A DNA stretch of 17,100 bases from an uncultured Collinsella sp. Its GTDB lineage: Bacteria > Actinomycetota > Coriobacteriia > Coriobacteriales > Coriobacteriaceae. The position numbers were made by a program, and so were the translations under genes. The notes below the pieces were generated by a model, which searched no databases, was not told the origin of the DNA, and worked only from the letters and a program-made list of their open reading frames with translations. The DNA is taken from NCBI GenBank assembly GCA_900547855.1, contig URIK01000020.1, positions 1-17,100 of the forward strand, written 5' to 3'. Within the stretch, counting starts at the first letter, position 1. Each line of letters starts with the position of its first letter. Of the stretch, positions 6,952 to 13,877 are shown in pieces.

Positions 6952-7707
6952 GTGGCGCGAGCCATCTTCCAAACTATTTATGACAACGTGAAGCAGTCGA
7001 TTGACGACGGCACATATGCCTATCAGAGTTATCTGCCTTCGGAGACTGAGCTCACGCAGCTGTTTGACTGTTCGCGCATGACGGTCCGTCGCGCCATCTC
7101 GATGCTTGCGGCAGATGGTTACGTGCTCCCCCAGCAAGGCAAAGGCATGCGCGTCATTCGCAACATCAGTGACGAGAAGAGTCGTGGTGGCGGCGGACTC
7201 GAGACCTTTAAGGAAATCGCGGCCAGCCGAGGCTTTGAGCTCAAGACTGTCACCACCGTTTTTGAGCTCCTCGTCTGTAGCAAGGCACTCTCCGGGATTA
7301 CCGGGTTTCCCGAAGGCTGCGAGCTCACACGCGCCAAACGCATCCGTTACGCAAACGGACACGCCGTGTGCTCCGACGACTCCTATTACCTAAGCTCACA
7401 GGTACCGGGGCTGACACCCGAGATTGTCAACGACTCGATCTATCGTTACCTCGAAGAAGACCTTGGCATTAAGATTGTCACGGGCAAACGCGATGTAACG
7501 ATCGAGCATCCCACGCCCGAGGATACGCGCGTGCTCGATCTCGACGACTTTAACGCACTCGCCGTTATACGCGGACAGACCTACAACGCCGACGGTATCC
7601 TTATGGAATACACCGAGACCAAACAGGTTCCCGGGTTCTTTTTGCTCCATGAAACCGTGACACGCAACGGTACCGGTCGAACCGGCCACCAAAGCAGCAT
7701 GAACTAA
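6952..7707 (+). CDS. GntR-family (HutC/UTRA-type) transcriptional regulator
   Basis: A sugar-responsive DNA-binding protein of 251 aa. The N-terminal winged HTH (residues about 1-70) shows the GntR signature: LPSETELTQLFDCSRMTVRRAI, then the wing LAADGYVLPQQGKGMRV. The C-terminal part (~90-240) fits a UTRA effector-binding domain, as in TreR and other phospho-sugar sensors, with LTRAKRIRYANG, DSIYRYLEEDLGI and the closing MEYTETKQVPGFF. The start is GTG at 6952 with AGGAG six bases upstream. It is co-transcribed with the dehydrogenase and very probably controls that operon and the divergent PTS-GH4 operon through the TTGTCTA sites at 5649-5664 and 5780-5817. The effector is likely a phosphorylated alpha-glucoside or its product (inferred). 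A strong terminator follows. Confidence 0.9.
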   Translation: MARAIFQTIYDNVKQSIDDGTYAYQSYLPSETELTQLFDCSRMTVRRAISMLAADGYVLPQQGKGMRVIRNISDEKSRGGGGLETFKEIAASRGFELKTVTTVFELLVCSKALSGITGFPEGCELTRAKRIRYANGHAVCSDDSYYLSSQVPGLTPEIVNDSIYRYLEEDLGIKIVTGKRDVTIEHPTPEDTRVLDLDDFNALAVIRGQTYNADGILMEYTETKQVPGFFLLHETVTRNGTGRTGHQSSMN

Positions 7708-7717
7708 CCATTTATTA

Positions 7718-7788
7718 GTTGCGGTGGGATAGTTCCTAGAATTGCCAGCTTAAGGGCAAAACAGGAACTATTCCACCGCAACTTTTTT
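7718..7788 (+). terminator. Rho-independent terminator after GntR (REP-like long hairpin)
   Basis: Two 20-base arms (7718-7737 and 7763-7782) pair with a single wobble position around a 25-base loop and are followed by six Ts (7783-7788). This is a clear intrinsic terminator for the dehydrogenase-GntR operon. The arms are much longer than needed, and their core resembles the second palindrome that follows directly, so the element may also belong to an interspersed repeat family. Confidence 0.85.
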
Positions 7789-7819
7789 GGCCGGCGGGAC
7801 AGTACCTGTCCCACCGGCC
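7789..7819. repeat. Second palindrome related to the preceding terminator
   Basis: The 14-base arms (7789-7802 and 7806-7819) pair with one mismatch around a 3-base TAC loop. The core GGCGGGACAGTACCT matches 12 of 15 bases of GGTGGGATAGTTCCT in the first hairpin. It starts directly after the T-run of the preceding terminator and lies 19 bases beyond the stop of the convergent iron-sulfur gene. It has no T-run in the minus direction, so it is described as a REP-like repeat rather than a terminator. Confidence 0.6.
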
Positions 7820-7838
7820 ATCATTTACGCTCTTTTAG

Positions 7839-9092
7839 CTAGTCCGCGAGCTTCTCCACCTGGTCGAGCATCTTGTCCAGCTTGGCCTTTGCCTCGGCCT
7901 TGACCTTCACAGCTTCTTCGTGAGCCTTCGCTTTCTGGGCGGCCTTTTCCTCGGCTTCGGGATCGACGACGACCAGATTGGACGCGTCGTGCTCAACAAG
8001 CTTGAGCGCATGCTCGGGACAAACCTTGACACAGGCGCCGCAGCCTAAACAATACGTGGACTCCAACGCAAAGCGGCCGCTTCCCACCAGATCACAGGCA
8101 AACGTGGGACACACGTTGACGCACTCGCCGCACGACGTGCACTTTTCAAAATCGCACTCCGGCGTGCTCACCTGCATATTCTGGGCAAGCTCGGGATGGT
8201 TCTGCAGTGTCGAGAGCACCAGCTGCCGCCCATGGGTGAGCGAACGGCGACGCTTGGTCGTCGTGGTGCCGCACATGGTGTTGAGCGTGCGCTCCAGCTG
8301 GGTAATCTGATGGCGATGGGCCTTGAGCTTTTGCGTCACCGAGGCCAGCGCCGCCGTCGCCGGGTTGAGCTTGGTCACCGTCAGGCCCGTGGTGCGGGCA
8401 ATCTTTTCCATGTACTCCTTGCGCTCGTACTCGCGGCGCTTATGGCACTTGAGGCTCTTGGGGTCGACCTCTAGGCCCATACCCGTGCCAGACCACTCTT
8501 CGGCCTTCGCAATCGCCTCGCCAAGAATGTCCTCACCGCCGGTGTTGCGGCATTTATCGCACACGCCCAACGGCAGGTACACACTCACGTTGCGATAGTC
8601 GGCCAGTACCGAGAACCAGGTCTCTGCCGTAATATCGCCCACGCAGGCAACGACGACCTCGTTTTCACGCGGCATGCGTTTGAGGGCACGCGTGCAGGTG
8701 ACGTAGGCGGTCTCGTGGCTCGTAGCAGCAGAGACGATATCGTCATACAGGTTTTTAGGCGCCAGGCGCGGCGAGATGATCGCCTCGGTCGGGCAGGCAG
8801 CGGCGCACAGACCGCACTTGCGGCAGGAGTCGAGGATCTCGATGGCGTCTTCCTCGACCTCAATAGCGTTGACCGGGCACACGTCCATGCACGCGGTGCA
8901 GCCGCTCTTTTCGTTTTTGCAGGTCAGGCATGGAATGGTGTTGCCGCGCGGACGCTCCTTGTAGTCGGCAGGATTCCACTGCGGCGCCGACGGATCGAGT
9001 GCATTGGTCACGCCGCCAAGCGGATTTTTAAGAAAGTCGAAACCCTTGCTGATCTCGATAATGTCATCAAACAGATCGTGTTCCTGCGCCAT
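7839..9092 (-). CDS. Multi-cluster 4Fe-4S ferredoxin-type protein, 417 aa
   Basis: A soluble electron-transfer protein with four ferredoxin-type cysteine motifs in two pairs. The N-terminal pair is CxxCx6CxxCxxxCP (Cys55-Cys72) and CRKCGLCAAACP (Cys90-Cys100). The C-terminal pair is CTSCGECVNVCP (Cys318-Cys328) and CLGCGACVKVCP (Cys348-Cys358). The ~200 residues between hold further cysteines (133, 150, 178, 181, 216), including VVVACVGD and GVCDKC, which recall the cysteine layout of MvhD/heterodisulfide-reductase-linked domains; that link is tentative. The tail (~379-417) is an Ala/Lys/Glu-rich likely coiled coil. There is no signal peptide or Tat motif, so it is cytoplasmic. The start is ATG at 9092, with GGGAGGGG six bases upstream; the longer frame from 9122 lacks such a site. 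No catalytic partner is adjacent, so its redox partner is unknown. Confidence 0.85.
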   Translation of the reverse strand: MAQEHDLFDDIIEISKGFDFLKNPLGGVTNALDPSAPQWNPADYKERPRGNTIPCLTCKNEKSGCTACMDVCPVNAIEVEEDAIEILDSCRKCGLCAAACPTEAIISPRLAPKNLYDDIVSAATSHETAYVTCTRALKRMPRENEVVVACVGDITAETWFSVLADYRNVSVYLPLGVCDKCRNTGGEDILGEAIAKAEEWSGTGMGLEVDPKSLKCHKRREYERKEYMEKIARTTGLTVTKLNPATAALASVTQKLKAHRHQITQLERTLNTMCGTTTTKRRRSLTHGRQLVLSTLQNHPELAQNMQVSTPECDFEKCTSCGECVNVCPTFACDLVGSGRFALESTYCLGCGACVKVCPEHALKLVEHDASNLVVVDPEAEEKAAQKAKAHEEAVKVKAEAKAKLDKMLDQVEKLAD

Positions 9093-9243
9093 GCGCGGCC
9101 CCTCCCTGAGCAGTGCAAACAAGCAAGAGATAATGATACGCTATCGGTCCACGCCTCGGGCAAATTACACGCGGCGCATCTTTGCGGCAAATAGCCCATG
9201 GCCCATCGCCGCCTCGATTGCACAAGGTCAATCAAGTGCCAAG

Positions 9244-9750
9244 CTATGCCTCGCACATGAACTGCACGAGCTTTAGTTTGGTCACCTTGGCCTGTTCGTT
9301 AGCCATATTGCGCTCGTTTCTAAAGACCGCATCTGCAACACCCTGCAAATCGGCATCGGAAATCTCGCTGCACGGACCGTCCATCGATGCCGCCGTGGGG
9401 CATACGCACAACGGCAACTCGGCATAAAACGCAACGGCCTTGGCGATATCGAGCATTTTGCCGCCGCCAATACCCACTACCATGTCGCAATACTCGGCCT
9501 GGGCTTCCTTAGCCATTTCGACAACGGCCTCTTCCGTACACGGACCGTCATAAATCTTAAAGAACGGCTCGCTTAGATCTTCGTCCAGAAATCCATCGAC
9601 GATCTGCCTGCACAGCCGATCCTCGGTGCCCTGGTCAAACAAGACATAGGCAGCGCAGCCCAACCATGACAAATACCTGCCTTGACGCGACAGTTCGCCC
9701 GGCCCCTGAACATACCGGCCGGGACCGCCGTAAACCATAGGAAGCGCCAT
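9244..9750 (-). pseudogene. Internally deleted glycerol dehydrogenase (GldA) paralogue
   Basis: A 168-aa open frame whose first ~128 residues align with the full GldA at 9898-10998: VQGPGEL / IQGPDEL, VVGIGGGKMLDIAKAVAFY / IVGVGGGKILDTAKAVAYY and CPTAASMDGPCS / CPTIASTDAPCS. It then jumps to sequence matching the extreme C terminus: EISDADLQGVADAV / ELTREQAMIVAEAA, followed by an aligned M-x-N and VT. About 190 residues in the middle are absent, including all three metal ligands (Asp171, His254 and His271 in the full protein), and the last ~15 residues are also lost. The NAD-binding glycine motif remains. The frame is intact across the junction and starts at ATG 9750 behind a weak GGGCGGA. 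It cannot be a working glycerol dehydrogenase. It is either a decaying duplicate or a repurposed nucleotide-binding fragment. Confidence 0.75.
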
Positions 9751-9780
9751 ACGAGAATCCGCCCTTCATCAAACAACGAT

Positions 9781-9845
9781 TGGTGCAAAGTAACCTGGCC
9801 CCTTTGCACCAACTTGGTGCGAAGGGGCCAGGTTAGTTTGCACCA
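9781..9845. repeat. 65-bp near-perfect palindrome (REP-like)
   Basis: The 32-base arms (9781-9812 and 9814-9845) are reverse complements except at two positions and are separated by a single C. Each arm is itself an inverted repeat: the left has 11-bp arms at 9780-9790 and 9802-9812, so four-way cruciform folding is possible. The motif TAACCTGGCCCCTT is central to each arm. It lies between the GldA remnant and the full gldA, directly beyond the gldA terminator. This looks like an interspersed palindromic element, not a simple terminator. Confidence 0.75.
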
Positions 9846-9849
9846 TAGC

Positions 9850-9885
9850 AAAAAGGGGCAAAGTCATCTGTTAGCTTTGCCCCTT
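9850..9885 (-). terminator. Rho-independent terminator of gldA
   Basis: On the minus strand the stem AAGGGGCAAAG / CTTTGCCCCTT (9875-9885 with 9853-9863, 11-base loop) is followed by a T-run (five Ts, the As at 9850-9854 on the plus strand). It begins 12 bases after the gldA stop codon. Confidence 0.85.
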
Positions 9886-9897
9886 CCTTAGCTTGAT

Positions 9898-10998
9898 TTA
9901 CTCATCCATGAGATAGTAGTGGCCCAGCGCGTCGGCACCCAGGATGGCGTTTGCGACCATCTCGGGCGTCACCTCAAAGGGCATGTTGCACATGGTGTCA
10001 TCGGGTGCGCAGGCGGCCTCGGCAACAATCATGGCCTGCTCGCGCGTAAGCTCGGCAACGCCAAGTTCCTTCATCGTGACCGGCAGGCCAAGCTCAATGC
10101 AGAAGCCCAAGACTTCCTCGAGCTTCTCGGTCGGGGCATCCTCGAGTACCAGCTGGACGATAGTGCCGAAGGCGACCTTCTCGCCGTGATACATGCCGTG
10201 GCACTCGGGCAGCATCGTCAGACCATTGTGGATGGCATGAGCAGCGGCAAGGCCCGAGCTCTCAAAGCCAATGCCCGAAAGCAGCGTATTGGCCTCGATG
10301 ATGTGCTCGACGGCAGGCGTGAGCGCGCCCTTCTCCAGCGCGACCTTGGCCTTGACGCCATCGGCCATAAGCGTCTCGTAGCAGAGCTTGGCGAGCGCCA
10401 GACCGGCCATTCCGCCCTTGCCGCCGGCGCAGGTGCCGCCGTCGGCATCGTGCGTCGCCTGAGCCTCGAAATAGGTTGCGAGCGCATCGCCCATACCGGA
10501 AACCGTCAGGCGCACCGGGCTCGCCGCGATAACCGTCGTATCCATCAGGACGATATTGGGGTTTGCCTTAAGGAAGAGGTACTTATCAAACTGGCCGTCA
10601 TCGGTGTAAAGCACCGAAAGTGCCGAGCACGGTGCATCGGTCGAGGCAATGGTGGGGCAAATGATAACCGGGGACTCCAGGTAATAGGCGACGGCCTTCG
10701 CGGTGTCGAGGATCTTGCCGCCACCGACGCCGACGATGATGTCGCAACCGTTGTCGCGAGCGAGCGCAACCAGGCGATCGACCTCGCCCTTGGAGCACTC
10801 GCCGTTAAAGTCCTCAAACAGCAGCTCGGCCTTGGCCTCGGCAAAGCCGCCCTCGATCTTGGCACCGACGCGCTTCTTGCCCGAAGGCGTCACGATGACG
10901 AGGGCTTTAGCGCCGAGCGGCTCGACATAGGAGCCGAGCTTGGCCAGCTCGTCCGGACCCTGGATGTACTTGCTGGGGCTATTGAAAATTGCAGCCAT
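9898..10998 (-). CDS. gldA: Glycerol dehydrogenase, iron-containing ADH superfamily
   Basis: A cytoplasmic NAD-dependent dehydrogenase that interconverts glycerol and dihydroxyacetone. The length of 366 aa matches GldA proteins. The N-terminal IFNSPSKYIQGPDEL, the nucleotide motif VGVGGGKILDTAKAVAYY (residues ~89-106) and CPTIASTDAPCSALSV (114-129) are typical. The metal ligands are Asp171 (SGMGDAL), His254 (AAAHAIHNGL) and His271 (GMYHGEK), at the spacing known for zinc GldA enzymes. The C terminus contains VAEAACAPDDTMCNMP, as in the family. The ATG at 10998 has only a weak upstream GGGAT. An intrinsic terminator for the preceding alcohol dehydrogenase gene ends only ~17 bases before the start, so its promoter overlaps that hairpin or it relies on read-through. 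Its own terminator lies at 9850-9885. A deleted paralogue lies downstream. Confidence 0.92.
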   Translation of the reverse strand: MAAIFNSPSKYIQGPDELAKLGSYVEPLGAKALVIVTPSGKKRVGAKIEGGFAEAKAELLFEDFNGECSKGEVDRLVALARDNGCDIIVGVGGGKILDTAKAVAYYLESPVIICPTIASTDAPCSALSVLYTDDGQFDKYLFLKANPNIVLMDTTVIAASPVRLTVSGMGDALATYFEAQATHDADGGTCAGGKGGMAGLALAKLCYETLMADGVKAKVALEKGALTPAVEHIIEANTLLSGIGFESSGLAAAHAIHNGLTMLPECHGMYHGEKVAFGTIVQLVLEDAPTEKLEEVLGFCIELGLPVTMKELGVAELTREQAMIVAEAACAPDDTMCNMPFEVTPEMVANAILGADALGHYYLMDE

Positions 10999-11014
10999 AA
11001 CTATCCCATTCTCT

Positions 11015-11055
11015 AAAAAAGAAAGGGGCTCCGTACGGATACGTGCGGAGCCCCT
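11015..11055 (-). terminator. Rho-independent terminator between the alcohol dehydrogenase and gldA
   Basis: A 14-bp stem with one wobble (11042-11055 with 11024-11037, 4-base loop) is followed on the minus strand by TTTCTTTTTT (11023-11014). It starts 21 bases after the 11077-12300 gene. The T-run ends about 16 bases before the gldA ATG, so it could act as an attenuator for gldA as well as a terminator for its neighbour. Confidence 0.9.
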
Positions 11056-11076
11056 CGTTACGATAACAAGAGTCGA

Positions 11077-12300
11077 TTAGAAATCGATGTCGGTGTCGTA
11101 GTAGCAGGCCTTGAGGATCTTCTCGAAGTCGGCAGCCTTGGTCTCACGCGGGTTCTCGGGCGTGCAGGCGTCCTGCTCGGCGTTCGCGGCGATCTCGGGC
11201 AGCTTGGCGAGGAACTCCTCCTCGGAAACCATCTGCGGGTTCTCGGCGTCGACCTTCACGCCACCATTCGCGTAATCCTTGATGGACTGCGGAATGTTGA
11301 GCTGGTCGTTGAGGTCGCGGATCTTCTGGACGAGCGCAGCGATGAGCTCCTCGTTGGTCTCGCCGGGAAGGTGCAGGATCTCCTTGGCCACGTAAGCGTA
11401 ACGCTCGGCAGCACGGGGATCCTTGGAGTTCCACTGGATGACCTTGCCCAGGTACATGGCGTTAGCGGCACCGTGGATGATGTGGCCGTTCTCGAAGGCA
11501 GCACCGGTCTTGTGAGCCATGGAGTGAACGATGCCGAGCAGGCCCGAGGAGAAGGCGATACCGGCGATGCACTGAGCCTCGTGCATGTGCTGACGGGCCT
11601 CATGGTCGCCAGCATAGGACTTGGGCAGCCACTCGACGATCTCGCGGATGCCGTGCAGGGCGTTGGCGTCGGTGAACATAGAGGCGCAGGTGGAAACGTA
11701 GGCCTCCATGCAGTGGGTCAGAGCATCCATGCCGGTGTGAGCGCACAGCTTGGCGGGCATGGTGTAGGTGAGCTCGGGGTCGACGATGGCGACATCAGGG
11801 GTGATGTTGAAGTCGGCCAGCGGGTACTTGATGCCCTTGGCGTAGTCGGTAATGACGGAGAACGCGGTAACCTCGGTAGCGGTGCCGGAGGTAGAGGAGA
11901 TGGCGCAGAAATGAGCCTTCTGACGCAGCTCAGGGAAGCTGAACGGCTGGATGATGTTATCGAAGGACTCCTCGGGATACTCGTAGAAGACCCACATGGC
12001 CTTAGCGGCATCGATGGGCGAGCCGCCGCCGATGGCGATAATCCAGTCGGGCTCGAACTCGCGCATGGCCTCGGCGCCCTTCATGACCGTCTCGATGGAC
12101 GGGTCGGACTCGACGCCCTCGAACAGCTTGACCTCGAAGCCGCCCTCTTTGAGGTCGGCCTCAACGTCCTGCAGGAACCCGCCGCGGCGCATAGAGCTGC
12201 CGCCAGAAACGATGATGGCCTTCTTGCCCTTGAGGTTCTTCACCTCGTGGCGAGCGCCCTCACCAAAGTACAGATCGCGAGGATTGGTAAAACGTCCCAT
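11077..12300 (-). CDS. Iron-containing alcohol dehydrogenase, butanol dehydrogenase type
   Basis: A cytoplasmic NAD(P)H-dependent group III alcohol dehydrogenase of 407 aa, likely reducing aldehydes to alcohols during fermentation. Visible features are IIVSGGSSMRRGGF near the N terminus, the nucleotide motif AIGGGSPIDAAKAMW (~89-103), STSGTATEVT (136-145) and the metal ligands Asp192 and His196 (GMDALTH), His259 (GIVHSMAHK) and His273 (NGHIIHG). The 14-residue spacing between the last two equals that of FucO. The start is ATG at 12300, with AGGAGG six bases upstream; the frame continues to 12351 but that extension is basic and atypical. A 9-bp hairpin lies in the leader at 12341-12367. A terminator follows the stop. 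Natural substrate (butanal, acetaldehyde, methylglyoxal or other) cannot be decided. Confidence 0.92.
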   Translation of the reverse strand: MGRFTNPRDLYFGEGARHEVKNLKGKKAIIVSGGSSMRRGGFLQDVEADLKEGGFEVKLFEGVESDPSIETVMKGAEAMREFEPDWIIAIGGGSPIDAAKAMWVFYEYPEESFDNIIQPFSFPELRQKAHFCAISSTSGTATEVTAFSVITDYAKGIKYPLADFNITPDVAIVDPELTYTMPAKLCAHTGMDALTHCMEAYVSTCASMFTDANALHGIREIVEWLPKSYAGDHEARQHMHEAQCIAGIAFSSGLLGIVHSMAHKTGAAFENGHIIHGAANAMYLGKVIQWNSKDPRAAERYAYVAKEILHLPGETNEELIAALVQKIRDLNDQLNIPQSIKDYANGGVKVDAENPQMVSEEEFLAKLPEIAANAEQDACTPENPRETKAADFEKILKACYYDTDIDF

Positions 12301-12800
12301 ACTGTGCCTCCTAAACAAGCCCCTCTTAGACTTGCGTATATAACGGAGCACCCAATTGGCTCCGTTAGGACCGGTTTGCGCGTTGCCGGCGATGACAATG
12401 CGCGATGTCTAAACGTCTCAACGCTCAGACAAACACTATTTTACCGTTCTGGTTGGTCAGTTATTCACCTAAAGCCGCCAATGATGAAACGTTTTTTCTA
12501 TCCCTGAAGACCCTCGTGCGGCATTCATACTCCCAAGCTGGGCAAACGTTTTATCAAGGTTGACTACATATCCCGGGCAGGACGGTGCCCCTCCAAAATA
12601 TGCACCGTTCGCCGCCAAAAATCGACCGTTTGCGGCACCGTGATACCACTCGGCCGTCCATGGTACCGACATTTGTGCGACATCCGACTTCGTGGTGCAA
12701 AGGTGCAAGTCCAAGTGCGGCACCCCCGGTGTGCCACATGCGGGTAAACTAGAACTTTATATAGAAACATCTGAACCCTAACCGCAGCAAAGGAGGCCCC
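12301..12800. other. 500-bp region without a convincing gene
   Basis: Apart from the leader hairpin (12341-12367), this stretch holds two AAACGTTTT copies (12487-12495 and 12545-12553) and two related GCACCGTTCGCCGCC / CGACCGTTTGCGGCA-type segments (12602-12637). A GGTGCAA direct repeat lies at 12694-12707. A minus-strand frame of 84 codons (GTG at 12723 to 12469) is open but has only a weak ribosome site and no recognisable domain, so it is not called. An AT-rich TTTATATA (12756-12763) may be part of the promoter for the gene at 12801. Confidence 0.4.
12341..12367 (-). promoter_or_regulatory. Leader hairpin of the iron alcohol dehydrogenase gene
   Basis: The 9-bp perfect arms TAACGGAGC (12341-12349) and GCTCCGTTA (12359-12367) enclose a loop containing the palindrome CAATTG. 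It lies about 40 bases before the start codon. It could be an operator or an mRNA structure; it does not match the Rex consensus as I know it. Confidence 0.35.
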
Positions 12801-13877
12801 ATGGCATTCGATCCCATTCAAGAGGATTGCCATCGCCTCGTTCTTGAGGCCTTGCGCCGCGACAATATCCCGCTCACCGACGGTGCCGCCGTAGAGCGTC
12901 TGATGGAACAATTCACCCGCAACCCCGCACCGCTCATCGTGCACGACCGCGACCGCGCCGGGCATCTGATTGCCAAGGTGGTCGAGGCCGTCGACTACCG
13001 CATTCCCTTTATCCCCGACGATACCCAGGCAGAGCAAGAAGAAGCCGCAGCCGAGAACATGCTTCGCGAGGCCGCCGCACTCGATCCGGCCAACTGGGAT
13101 GCCCAGCGCATGCTGACGGCACTCACCGCCGAATCCAACGAGGAATACGTGCAGTATCTGGTGTCCAAGTGCGACGAGGTGGAGCACGATCTGGCGCTCA
13201 AGATCGCCTCGGCGCAGGACCCCTACGAGCGCGAGGCCGCAGGCGACCTTATGCGCCGCCCCTACCTGCGCTGGCTTGCCGCCCTTGCGTCACGCGCCCT
13301 CATTAGCGGACGCTACCGCATGTCGCTCGAAGCCGCAAATCGCAGCTTGGACTTTGCCCCCAACGATCCCGCCGGCGTCCGCCACACCGCGATGCTCGCC
13401 ATGGCGAAGCTCGAATACCCCGCCGAGGAGCTCAAACGCTTTCGCTCTGCCCACTCCGTGCCGTACCTCGCGAATACCCCGCTGCGCCGCCGTCCCAAGG
13501 ATGCAGAGCGCGACTTGGACCCGTGGACGCTCATCGCGCTGATGAGCACTGCCTGGCGCGAGCTGGACTACGAGGGCGCCGAGCGCTACTTGCGCATCCT
13601 TGCGCGCTCGTGTCCGCACGCAGCCGAGGCACTCTACTTCCAAACCGAGTTTCCCGATGGCGTCTATGCCCGCGTCAACGTGGGCGTGGGCTCGACCGAC
13701 GAGCTTGTCCTTGCGCTGTCCGAGGCGACGCCGGTACTGCAGGAGGGCCTGGGCGCCCCCGACAACGCCAGTTTTGCCGCCTGGGTCGCCACCAACGATA
13801 TCGTGCGTTCCCAAATCGATGAGCGCATACTGCGGGCGGCCGAGCAGGGTTTGCCGTTTAAGGGAGGAGACCTCTAA
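12801..13877 (+). CDS. TPR-like helical repeat protein, 358 aa (first of a tandem pair)
   Basis: A predicted cytoplasmic all-helical protein with no signal peptide or membrane segment. The middle resembles tetratricopeptide repeats: YLRWLAALASRALISGRYRMSLEAANRSLDFAPNDPAG falls at about 155-192, with a second helical pair around DPWTLIALMSTAWRELDYEGAERYLRILARSCP (240-272). An earlier LDPANWDAQRMLTAL (~94-108) also aligns with the next gene. The layout recalls the ST7-like TPR family (PF04184), but this is only a resemblance. AAAGGAGG lies just before the ATG. The stop overlaps the next start as TAATG, so the two products are made together and may associate. No catalytic motif was seen; a scaffold or partner-binding role is inferred from the repeats alone. 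Confidence 0.75.
   Translation: MAFDPIQEDCHRLVLEALRRDNIPLTDGAAVERLMEQFTRNPAPLIVHDRDRAGHLIAKVVEAVDYRIPFIPDDTQAEQEEAAAENMLREAAALDPANWDAQRMLTALTAESNEEYVQYLVSKCDEVEHDLALKIASAQDPYEREAAGDLMRRPYLRWLAALASRALISGRYRMSLEAANRSLDFAPNDPAGVRHTAMLAMAKLEYPAEELKRFRSAHSVPYLANTPLRRRPKDAERDLDPWTLIALMSTAWRELDYEGAERYLRILARSCPHAAEALYFQTEFPDGVYARVNVGVGSTDELVLALSEATPVLQEGLGAPDNASFAAWVATNDIVRSQIDERILRAAEQGLPFKGGDL

Noticed and set aside
9919..11016. Plus-strand open frame of 365 codons opposite gldA
   Set aside because: Antisense shadow; GldA motifs and metal ligands define the minus strand as coding.
12301..12351. N-terminal extension of the iron alcohol dehydrogenase to 12351
   Set aside because: The extension is basic and atypical; AGGAGG six bases before the ATG at 12300 decides the start.
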